From contig JAIKVZ010000015.1 in NCBI GenBank assembly GCA_024685285.1, positions 1 to 39,789 on the forward strand: a stretch of 39,789 bases of DNA, given 5' to 3'. Position numbers and translations under genes: made by a program. The stretch is from Bacteroidales bacterium. GTDB lineage: Bacteria; Bacteroidota; Bacteroidia; Bacteroidales; P3. Below are positions 1-6,869 of the stretch, in pieces. Below the pieces are notes generated by a model. It saw nothing but the letters and a program-made list of their open reading frames with translations, searched no databases and had not been told where the DNA came from. Every line of letters starts with the position of its first letter. Within the stretch, counting starts at the first letter, position 1.

Positions 1-1005
1 GGCGAAGGCGCCGATGAGCAGGCCGTAGATCCACTTGCCGCAGTTGGTCTGCGCGGCGGTGACGGGGTCGGTGGCCATGAAGACCGCGCCGAAGGCGAAG
101 CCGCCCATCAGGAAGTGGTAGTAGAACGGCAGCTGCATATATTCGTTGGCTCCTATGAGGTTGAAGAGCAACCCCATGGCACCCCCGCCGAGCAGCACAG
201 ACAGCATTATGCGCCACGATGCTATGCCCGAGACAAGCAGTACCGTAGCGCCAAGCAGTATGGCCACCACCGAGGTCTCGCAGGTCGAGCCTGGGATGGT
301 CCCCACAATTAGGTTGGTCAGCGACCAGTTGCCGAAGTGACCCGAAGCCATCTCGCCAAGCGGGGTGGCACCGGCCACAGCGTCAGTGCCCCACCAATCG
401 TTGGCAATCCATACCTCGTCGCCCGACATCCGTTTAGGGTAGCTGAAAAAGAGGAACGCCCTGGCCACCAGAGCAGGATTGAGGAAGTTCATTCCGGTGC
501 CGCCGAAAGCCTCTTTGGCTATCACCACGGCAAAAGCCACGGCTATTGCCAACTGCCACAGAGGGGTGGTTACCGGCACTATCATGGGGATGATGAGGCC
601 GGTGACAAGGAATCCCTCGTTGACCTCGTGCCCCCGTATCTGTGCAAAGGTGAACTCGATGGCAAGACCCACTATGTACGACACAGCTATCAGCGGCAGC
701 ATACGCACCAAGCCGAAGGCGAACTCGAGCCAAAAACTGGCCGGCAGGCCTGTGGCGGCATAATGTTGGTGACCGATGTTCCACATACCGAACAGAAGTG
801 CCGGCATGAGGGCTATGACCACCGTAATCATTGCGCGCTTCATGTCTATGGCGTCGCGTATGTGGGCCCCTTGTCGGGTAACGGTGTTGGGGGTGAAGGC
901 GAAAGTTTCAAATGCCTCGAATGTGCTTTGCAGCCAACCGAACTTGCCGCCCTTGCTGAAGGTGGGTTTGATTTTGTCGAGCCATCCTCGCAGTCCGTTC
1001 ATCAT
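1..1005 (-). CDS. nqrB: Na+-translocating NADH:quinone reductase subunit B (partial)
   Basis: Membrane subunit of the sodium-pumping NADH:ubiquinone reductase, which passes electrons through a covalently bound FMN while moving Na+ across the inner membrane. The minus-strand reading frame starts at ATG 1005 and runs off the left edge, so about 335 residues are present and the C-terminus is missing. The N-terminus (MMNGLRGWLDKIKPTFSKGG) is typical of NqrB, and several hydrophobic segments follow. The motif AGATP near residue 214 matches the family's SGAT-type FMN attachment site, with Thr214 as the likely acceptor. The start overlaps the nqrA stop as ATGA, behind a GGAGG-like ribosome site at about 1011-1015, so translation is probably coupled. 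A second ATG at 1002 directly follows and could also be used. nqrC-F are expected further left, outside the window. Confidence 0.95.
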   Translation of the reverse strand, partial: MMNGLRGWLDKIKPTFSKGGKFGWLQSTFEAFETFAFTPNTVTRQGAHIRDAIDMKRAMITVVIALMPALLFGMWNIGHQHYAATGLPASFWLEFAFGLVRMLPLIAVSYIVGLAIEFTFAQIRGHEVNEGFLVTGLIIPMIVPVTTPLWQLAIAVAFAVVIAKEAFGGTGMNFLNPALVARAFLFFSYPKRMSGDEVWIANDWWGTDAVAGATPLGEMASGHFGNWSLTNLIVGTIPGSTCETSVVAILLGATVLLVSGIASWRIMLSVLLGGGAMGLLFNLIGANEYMQLPFYYHFLMGGFAFGAVFMATDPVTAAQTNCGKWIYGLLIGAFA

Positions 1006-2390
1006 AGGGCCTCCTTTCTGAGCTTCTCCAAGCCCTGGCGTATTATGGTTTGTATCTCGGTTTTCGACGGGTCTATCACCTCGCACAGTGCCAAGTCTTC
1101 GGGCTCAACCTCGTATATGCCCAGTTTCTCCATCAGCTCGATGTCGCCAACCACGCAGGCTTTGATGAGCTGGGTGGGGTATATGTCGATGGGGCAGACC
1201 CGCTCAAAGTTGCCGCTGAACACCAGAGGACGCACGTCGCCGTGGCGGTTGGTGTCGTAGTCGACAGGCATGAGTGCCTGCAGCGGCGGACACAGACGGG
1301 CGAAACCCGAGAGAAACGTGCGGCTGAAACTGAATTTGCGCAGCCCGGGCATCAGCCAACCCATAAAGTCGTAGTAGTCGCCCTCGGGCAGCAGTGTGAT
1401 TTGCGAATGGGGAGCACCCAGGTAGCCGTCGGCTCCGGCATTGGTACCGGTCAGCACGTTGCCCGAAATCACACGCACTGCGGTTCGGTCGCATTCTAAA
1501 GCGGGGTAGGCTTCCGAGGCAATCTGGCCTGACAATATGTCAGCCAGCGCAGCTCCGGCATGCATTTTGTAGTATTGAGGGTGGACGGCTGCGGGCCCCG
1601 TGAGCGCCACCACGCGCTCGGGACAGTAGCGACCGGTGAGCAGTGTGCGCCCTATGAGGGCCACCTCCTGCACTCCAATGGTCCAAACCTCTTCGCCTTT
1701 GTTAATGGGGTCAATCAAGGCAATCTGCGTGCCCACATTGCCAGCAGGGTGGGGGCCTTCGACGAGGTGCACAGCAACGCGGCTGCCCTTGACTGCCACG
1801 CTGTTGGCCACAGCCTCAAGCTCTTGGCCGGGGTGCAGACAGATGTGTGTAACACCCTCGGCAAGCGAGGCTACGGCCCGAAAGCCGGCGGCCAGCTCAT
1901 CGTGTCGCTCGCGGAGCACAAAATCGTAGTCGGGAGCCAGCGGTGCCGAGTCGAAACAGCTTACAAAGATGGATTTAGGCTTGCCGTCGGGCGAGGGCAC
2001 AGTGCCGAAGGGGCGGCGGCGCAGAAGGGTCCAGAGGCCTGTCTGGAGCATCATTTCGCGCAGCGGAGCGGTTGTGTCGACCGGAGCCCACTGCTGCATG
2101 GCCGGGTCGCGCAGAACCTCGACGGCCAGCAGAGCACGCTTTTCGCCACGCACCACCGCACTCACGGTGCCACCCACCGGCGAGGTGTAGAGCACCCTCG
2201 GGTCGGCCTTGTCGGCCAGCAGCGGCTGTCCGCACTCCACCCGGTCGCCTTCGGCCACAAGCAGGCGCGGCGTCAGCCCCACATAGTCGGGCGGCATCAC
2301 GGCGCAGCGCTCCACAAAAGTGGCGTCAACTATGGTTTTTCGCGCCCCGCCATCCATCTTGATGTCGAGTCCACGTTTGATTTTCAACAT
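1002..2390 (-). CDS. nqrA: Na+-translocating NADH:quinone reductase subunit A
   Basis: Peripheral subunit A of the Na+-NQR complex, on the cytoplasmic side of the membrane. The 462-residue product starts MLKIKRGLDIKMDGGA, the usual NqrA opening, followed by the region LYTSPVGGTVSAVVRGEKRA, which resembles the biotinyl-lipoyl-like/RnfC-related fold of the family. Length is normal. It is the first gene of an nqr operon reading leftward and overlaps nqrB by four bases. A Bacteroidetes-type promoter (TATCTTTG, minus strand 2424-2431, with a CTTG element at about 2452-2455) lies just upstream. There is no sign of truncation. Confidence 0.95.
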   Translation of the reverse strand: MLKIKRGLDIKMDGGARKTIVDATFVERCAVMPPDYVGLTPRLLVAEGDRVECGQPLLADKADPRVLYTSPVGGTVSAVVRGEKRALLAVEVLRDPAMQQWAPVDTTAPLREMMLQTGLWTLLRRRPFGTVPSPDGKPKSIFVSCFDSAPLAPDYDFVLRERHDELAAGFRAVASLAEGVTHICLHPGQELEAVANSVAVKGSRVAVHLVEGPHPAGNVGTQIALIDPINKGEEVWTIGVQEVALIGRTLLTGRYCPERVVALTGPAAVHPQYYKMHAGAALADILSGQIASEAYPALECDRTAVRVISGNVLTGTNAGADGYLGAPHSQITLLPEGDYYDFMGWLMPGLRKFSFSRTFLSGFARLCPPLQALMPVDYDTNRHGDVRPLVFSGNFERVCPIDIYPTQLIKACVVGDIELMEKLGIYEVEPEDLALCEVIDPSKTEIQTIIRQGLEKLRKEAL

Positions 2391-2423
2391 ATTGTCTCAA
2401 TTTTCAAAAACAAAAGGCACAGA

Positions 2424-2455
2424 CAAAGATACATTTTTTTTCCGAATAAAGCAAG
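2424..2455 (-). promoter_or_regulatory. Promoter of nqrA
   Basis: On the minus strand TATCTTTG (2424-2431) is preceded about 20 bases upstream by GCTTGC, giving the -33/-7 spacing of Bacteroidetes primary-sigma promoters. Unlike most promoters in this window, the -7 box is followed by TC, not CA. Confidence 0.7.
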
Positions 2456-2520
2456 CCAACCTTCAATAATCCTTAAATTGTTGAAATCCAGTCGATTAAG
2501 TATAAATAATATAACTTTAT

Positions 2521-2586
2521 GAAAATCAAGATGTTAGATAGGTTAGGTTCGGGTTAAGGTCGGGTTGAGGTCGGGTATGCTTCGGA
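2521..2586 (+). repeat. 11-base-unit intergenic element, copy A
   Basis: Six consecutive 11-base units: GAAAATCAAGA, TGTTAGATAGG, TTAGGTTCGGG, TTAAGGTCGGG, TTGAGGTCGGG, TATGCTTCGGA. It lies between the divergent nqrA and GH20 genes and ends about 40 bases before the GH20 -7 box. The same ordered units, with no length change, occur at 8945-9010 (minus), 20851-20916 and 29630-29695. I do not recognise it as a named repeat family. Confidence 0.9.
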
Positions 2587-2625
2587 CATGATTTAAAAAA
2601 ACGCCGACAAGTGAGCTATTTTTAC

Positions 2626-2633
2626 TATCTTTG
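2626..2633 (+). promoter_or_regulatory. Promoter (-7 box) of GH20 gene
   Basis: TATCTTTG followed by CACC, 31 bases before the chosen ATG. No clear TTTG sits 19-21 bases upstream, so the -33 element is weak. The box includes the TTG at 2631, which rules that TTG out as a start codon. Confidence 0.7.
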
Positions 2634-2663
2634 CACCGATATTTAAACTGTTTTGACCCAATT

Positions 2664-5072
2664 ATGAAGCGTGCAATTTTCATATTTACAGCGTGTTGTA
2701 TGGCGGCGTTTGCCCTTTCTGCCCAGACTTTCAACACCCGTTTGCTGCCCTCGCCCCAGCGTGTGGAGCGTGCCGAGGGCTTCCTTACCGGTAGCTACCC
2801 AGTTCAGCACCGAATGGTTTCCTCGATAGGCGGCGCCGCAAACCAGGATTTGGCTTATCGTTTGATAATCAATGCCTCGGGGGTGATGGTGGAGTATGTG
2901 GACCTTGATGGCTACGAGTATGGTATGCGCACTTTGGAGCGCCTTGCCGAGGCTTGGCACGACAGCCTGCCATGCATGACCCTGACTGACTGGCCCGCGT
3001 TCCGCTACCGTGGGTTCCTAGACGATGTCAGCCGCGGCCCCATTCCCTCAAGACAGTTTGCCTTGGCCTGGCTCGAAAAGGCTGAACGTCTGCAATTTAA
3101 CGCCAATACTTATTACACCGAACACACTTTCTACAGCGACTCGATGCCCGACGTGGCACCCCTTTCGGCACGTAGCCTGCCCACTGCGGCCGACCACCCC
3201 TCGCTCATTCCCAACCTGCAATGCTTAGCCCATTACGAGAAGGTGCTGTCGAGCCCGTTTTATGCCGACATGATGGACACGCCAGCCACCCTCAACCCCG
3301 CCGCCGAGGAGACATATGGTTTCCTAAAGCAGAGGCTCAATGAGGTGGCGCGTGCCAACCTCAAGTCGTCGTTTTTCCACATCAATGCCGACGAGACCGA
3401 GGCCCTCGGCAGCGGTCGCGCACGCCGCTACGTCGACAGCCTCGGTGCCGACGAGGTCTATTGCCGACACATCAAGCGCGTGGCCAAAATGCTCAGAAAC
3501 TACGGGTTCCGACTGCTAATGTGGGGCGACATAGTTGCCAAGAAGCCGTCGATGATTGGCCAACTGCCATCGTCAATAACATACGTAGCTTGGATGTACG
3601 GCCCGCAGGCGAGTTATGCCGAGGCGTTGAAACCCTTTGCCGACCAGCGTGTCAATTTTTGGGTTGCCGCCAGCGTCAGCCAGTCGGGCACCGTGGCTCC
3701 AGACCCCGAAGCATGGATTAAAAACATAGCCTTCCTGGCTCGCGACGGTCACGCCGCCGGTGCTGATGGCTTTACGATTACGGCATGGGACGATGCAGGC
3801 GAGGCCCTGTTTGGTGCCTGCCCATACGCCATGGCATGGGCTGCCGAGATGGCCTGGCACCCCATTGAGGCCACCGACCCCGATGCCGCCGATGCTGAGC
3901 TGGCTTACCGTTGGCGCCAGTTCGAGCTTACATATACGCGCTACTACGGACCCCGCGAGCCTACATCGCTGCGAGCGTTGCAGAGCCTGCGCCGCAATGC
4001 CGACGTGGGCGATTGGTTCGATGTGCCGGCCCTCTACGAGCCCCTGCCCGAGCGTCCAGACACACTGCGTGCCGCGCGTGTGATTGCCGCCATCGACTCT
4101 CTGCCGGCCGACAGCCTCACCCCACACGCCCTCTACGCCCTGCACCGCATACGCCTCACCGCCCGCAAACAGTTGCTTGCAGCGGCGCTGGCGTCGGGCT
4201 CCAGTCCTGAGATTTACGAGCAAGAGCAGCGCGCCTTCATGCAGAGCCTGCTCGACCTCAAACGCGAGTATCTGCACCTGTGGGATGCCGAATGCACCGA
4301 CCACTGGCGCGATGTGGTGGCAGCACGCTACGATGCTTTGGGCCGCCAAGTGCTTCAAGCCCCATACCGCGTGCGTGTGCACCTCAACGGCAGAGCCGTT
4401 GAACTGAGTACACCCCTCGGCGGTACCGACATATACTACACCCTTGACGGCAGCACACCCTCGCGCGCCGCAACGCCATACACGGCCCCATTCGAACCTG
4501 AGCGTAGCTGCGTCGTGAAGACGGTGGCCTACAACCAATGGGGCGAGCCGGTATATAGCGAGCATTATCTGCCCGTTCACAAGGCACTCGGCGCCAAGGT
4601 CAAACTCGGCCATGACCCCAACACCTATCGCGAAGTCTACCGTGCCGGCGGCATTGGTGCCCTCACCGATGGCCAGTTGGGTTCGGACATTGATTACGCC
4701 GACGGCCACTGGCAGGGTTTCCAAGGGTGCGACCTCGACGCTGCTCTCGACCTCGGCAGCACCATGAAGGTCGAAACGGTGTCGATGCGCTTTCTGCAAT
4801 TCTCGAGAGACTGGATACTTTCGCCGCGTGTTGTCGAGCTCTACACCTCCTCCGACGGGCGTCATTGGCAGTTGGCACACACCGAGCATCTTGACCCCGA
4901 CTGGCGCTGCAACGGCCCAGTGGTGCAGCCCGTGAGCATGCGCCGCCTGGGACTTCGCACACGCCATCTGCGTGTGGTGGCCCGCTATGCCGGCGTGTTG
5001 CCGCAATGGCATCCGTCGGCGGGCCAGCCCTCCTATATTTTCTGCGACGAAATCATGGTGAACGACAAGTAA
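2664..5072 (+). CDS. Secreted GH20-like beta-N-acetylhexosaminidase with F5/8-type C-terminal domain
   Basis: Predicted to remove terminal GlcNAc or GalNAc from host or dietary glycans in the periplasm or at the surface. The 802-residue product starts at ATG 2664, because the upstream TTG lies in the promoter. Residues 1-21 form a signal peptide (MKRAIFIFTACCMAAFALSA). A short hexosaminidase N-terminal domain is followed by the GH20 barrel, whose first strand is FRYRGFLDDVSRGP (113-126). The catalytic pair is probably Asp243-Glu244 in HINADE, a variant of the classical H-G-G-D-E motif. Next come a chitobiase C-terminal-type segment (about 590-645, IYYTLDGSTPS) and a discoidin/F5-8 type C-like carbohydrate-binding domain (about 655-800). 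It is monocistronic with its own promoter. Exact substrate is uncertain. Confidence 0.85.
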   Translation: MKRAIFIFTACCMAAFALSAQTFNTRLLPSPQRVERAEGFLTGSYPVQHRMVSSIGGAANQDLAYRLIINASGVMVEYVDLDGYEYGMRTLERLAEAWHDSLPCMTLTDWPAFRYRGFLDDVSRGPIPSRQFALAWLEKAERLQFNANTYYTEHTFYSDSMPDVAPLSARSLPTAADHPSLIPNLQCLAHYEKVLSSPFYADMMDTPATLNPAAEETYGFLKQRLNEVARANLKSSFFHINADETEALGSGRARRYVDSLGADEVYCRHIKRVAKMLRNYGFRLLMWGDIVAKKPSMIGQLPSSITYVAWMYGPQASYAEALKPFADQRVNFWVAASVSQSGTVAPDPEAWIKNIAFLARDGHAAGADGFTITAWDDAGEALFGACPYAMAWAAEMAWHPIEATDPDAADAELAYRWRQFELTYTRYYGPREPTSLRALQSLRRNADVGDWFDVPALYEPLPERPDTLRAARVIAAIDSLPADSLTPHALYALHRIRLTARKQLLAAALASGSSPEIYEQEQRAFMQSLLDLKREYLHLWDAECTDHWRDVVAARYDALGRQVLQAPYRVRVHLNGRAVELSTPLGGTDIYYTLDGSTPSRAATPYTAPFEPERSCVVKTVAYNQWGEPVYSEHYLPVHKALGAKVKLGHDPNTYREVYRAGGIGALTDGQLGSDIDYADGHWQGFQGCDLDAALDLGSTMKVETVSMRFLQFSRDWILSPRVVELYTSSDGRHWQLAHTEHLDPDWRCNGPVVQPVSMRRLGLRTRHLRVVARYAGVLPQWHPSAGQPSYIFCDEIMVNDK

Positions 5073-5095
5073 AAAGGTCAAATACAAAAATTTAT

Positions 5096-5126
5096 TTTGT
5101 CATATCACTTTTTTGTTGTACCTTTG
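5096..5126 (+). promoter_or_regulatory. Promoter of glnA
   Basis: TTTG (5096-5099), 19 bases, then TACCTTTG (5119-5126) followed by CAG. This is a near-ideal Bacteroidetes promoter, 28 bases before the glnA ATG. Confidence 0.8.
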
Positions 5127-5153
5127 CAGTCCCAATTCTAACAACAAAAATAT

Positions 5154-6659
5154 ATGAGACAGGACGAATTGAAATTCAACCCTAACAGCCTTGTCCGTTT
5201 TCTGCAGAAGCCGATGGCAGAATTCACCAAGGCCGACATCCTCAAGGTCATCGAGGAGTTCCAAATAGAGATGATCAACTTCCGCTACCTGGCTAACGAC
5301 GGGCGTCTGAAGACGCTCAACTTTGTCATCCAGAGCTTTGAACACGCCGACGAGGTGCTCACCAGCGGCGAGCGCGTTGACGGCTCCAGCCTCTTCCCCT
5401 ACCTCGAGGCCGGCAACAGCGACCTCTACGTCATTCCGCGTTTTCGCACGGCTTTCCTCGACCCCTTTACCAAGGTGCCCACCCTTGACCTGCTATGCTC
5501 GTTCTACACCAAGGACGGCGAGCCGTTCAGCATGGCCCCCGAATACACTCTGGCCAAGGCCGGGCGCGCTTTCAGCGAGGCCACGGGCGGCATGGAGTTC
5601 GAGGTTATGGGCGAGCTTGAATACTATGTCATAGCCCCCAAAGAGGAGAACTACCTTCCCGAAGACCAGCGCGGCTACCACGAGAGCAAGCCTTTCTGCA
5701 AGTTCGGTGCTTTCCGCACCGAGGCCATGCGTCTTATCGCTGCCGCCGGCGGCGAAATCAAGTACGGCCACTCCGAGGTGGGCAACTTCACGATGGGCGA
5801 CCTAATGTATGAGCAGAACGAGATCGAGTTCCTGCCAACACACTTGGAGCAGGCCGCCGATCAGCTGGTCATAGCCAAGTGGATGATGCGCGAACTGGCA
5901 TACGAATACGGCATCACCGTCACCTTTGCCCCCAAGATTACCGTTGGCAAAGCCGGTAGCGGAATGCATGTACACACCCGTGTTAGCAAAGACGGCAAGA
6001 ATATGTATATAGGTCCCGACGGCCTCACCGATGTGGCCCACAAGACCATTGCCGGCATTCTCGACCTGGCGGGTTCTCTCACCGCCTTCGGCAACACCAA
6101 CCCCACCAGCTACTTCCGTCTGGTGCCTCACCAGGAGGCTCCCACCAACATCTGCTGGGGCGACCGCAACCGCAGCGCCATGGTGCGTGTGCCGCTGGGT
6201 TGGAATAAGGACAGTGGCAACATGATGGCCCATGCCAATCCGTTGGAGAAGAACGACCCCGTGGATTTCAGCCACAAACAGACCATCGAACTGCGCACCC
6301 CCGACGGCTCGGCCAACGTCTACCTGCTACTGGCTGGCATGACCGTGGCCGCACGCCACGGCTTCGAAATGGAGAACGCAGTGCAGTATGCCAAAGACCG
6401 CTATGTGAGTGTCAATATCTTCGAGCACGAGGACATCCTCAACCGCCTTGCAGTGCTGCCCGACAGCTGCGCCGCCAGCGCCGACCTGCTGGAACGCGAC
6501 CGTGCCGTGTATGAGAAAGACGGCATTTTCGACCCACGCCTCATCGACGGCATCATCAAAGGCCTGCGCTCGTTCAACGACAGCACGCTGCGCGCCGATA
6601 TTGGCAACGACCCCGAGAAGACTCTCCAGTTGGTTGAGCGCTTCCTGCAGTGCGGCTAA
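5154..6659 (+). CDS. glnA: Glutamine synthetase, type I-like
   Basis: Makes glutamine from glutamate, ammonia and ATP in the cytoplasm. The 501-residue length fits the GSI class, not the roughly 730-residue GSIII also common in Bacteroidetes. The N-terminal beta-grasp region (about 35-105) is followed by the catalytic domain. Visible active-site motifs are GELEYYV (153-159, metal-binding Glu), YEQNEIEF (219-226), GSGMHVH (268-274), NRSAMVRVP (339-347) and ELRTPDGSANVYL (379-391). I see no NLYDLP-type adenylylation site near the C-terminus, so control by adenylylation is unlikely. It stands alone between its promoter and a strong hairpin at 6683-6713. Start ATG 5154 follows an A-rich leader. 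Confidence 0.93.
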   Translation: MRQDELKFNPNSLVRFLQKPMAEFTKADILKVIEEFQIEMINFRYLANDGRLKTLNFVIQSFEHADEVLTSGERVDGSSLFPYLEAGNSDLYVIPRFRTAFLDPFTKVPTLDLLCSFYTKDGEPFSMAPEYTLAKAGRAFSEATGGMEFEVMGELEYYVIAPKEENYLPEDQRGYHESKPFCKFGAFRTEAMRLIAAAGGEIKYGHSEVGNFTMGDLMYEQNEIEFLPTHLEQAADQLVIAKWMMRELAYEYGITVTFAPKITVGKAGSGMHVHTRVSKDGKNMYIGPDGLTDVAHKTIAGILDLAGSLTAFGNTNPTSYFRLVPHQEAPTNICWGDRNRSAMVRVPLGWNKDSGNMMAHANPLEKNDPVDFSHKQTIELRTPDGSANVYLLLAGMTVAARHGFEMENAVQYAKDRYVSVNIFEHEDILNRLAVLPDSCAASADLLERDRAVYEKDGIFDPRLIDGIIKGLRSFNDSTLRADIGNDPEKTLQLVERFLQCG

Positions 6660-6682
6660 AACTCAGTTAAATTGCTATAAAC

Positions 6683-6713
6683 GTGAAGCCATTGCCACCG
6701 GCAATGGCTTCAC
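6683..6713 (+). terminator. Perfect 14-bp hairpin after glnA; left partner of an inverted repeat
   Basis: GTGAAGCCATTGCC (6683-6696), three-base loop ACC, then GGCAATGGCTTCAC (6700-6713). The stem is perfect but no T-tract follows, so it may be an imperfect terminator or a mobile palindrome. Its right part, 6694-6713, recurs inverted at 8819-8838, at the end of the BspA-like gene. Confidence 0.7.
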
Positions 6714-6735
6714 TGTCGGGTATGGAAAATATTTT

Positions 6736-6767
6736 TTTGTCAATTTGCGAAATTGTTTGTATTTTTG
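6736..6767 (+). promoter_or_regulatory. Promoter of BspA-like gene
   Basis: TTTG ending at 6739, 20 bases, then TATTTTTG (6760-6767) followed by CAG. It predicts a leader of about 100 bases before ATG 6870. Confidence 0.75.
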
Positions 6768-6869
6768 CAGTGTCGTTTCCACCATGGCGACAGGGTGCGG
6801 CAAAAGAAATGTTAAAATTAGAGCCGATTTGGTCTTCTCGCCGTCATATATATGTTAAAGGCAAATTAT

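Noticed and set aside
337..1260. Long plus-strand open frame of 307 codons
   Set aside because: Antisense shadow of nqrB/nqrA; Gly/His-rich, low-complexity product without domains.
2521..2586. Copy A and its relatives as a CRISPR array
   Set aside because: Units are 11 bases with no unique spacers, no cas genes nearby and copies are dispersed.
2543..2737. Minus-strand 64-codon frame reading through element copy A
   Set aside because: It merely translates the repeat (PDLNPTLTRT) and overlaps the GH20 promoter and start.
3573..5087. Minus-strand open frame of 504 codons
   Set aside because: Shadow of the GH20 gene caused by its GC-biased codon use; no recognisable protein.
6784..6858. 24-codon upstream open frame in the leader of the BspA-like gene
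   Set aside because: Could be a leader peptide, but no regulatory codon run or stem is associated; it may be chance.
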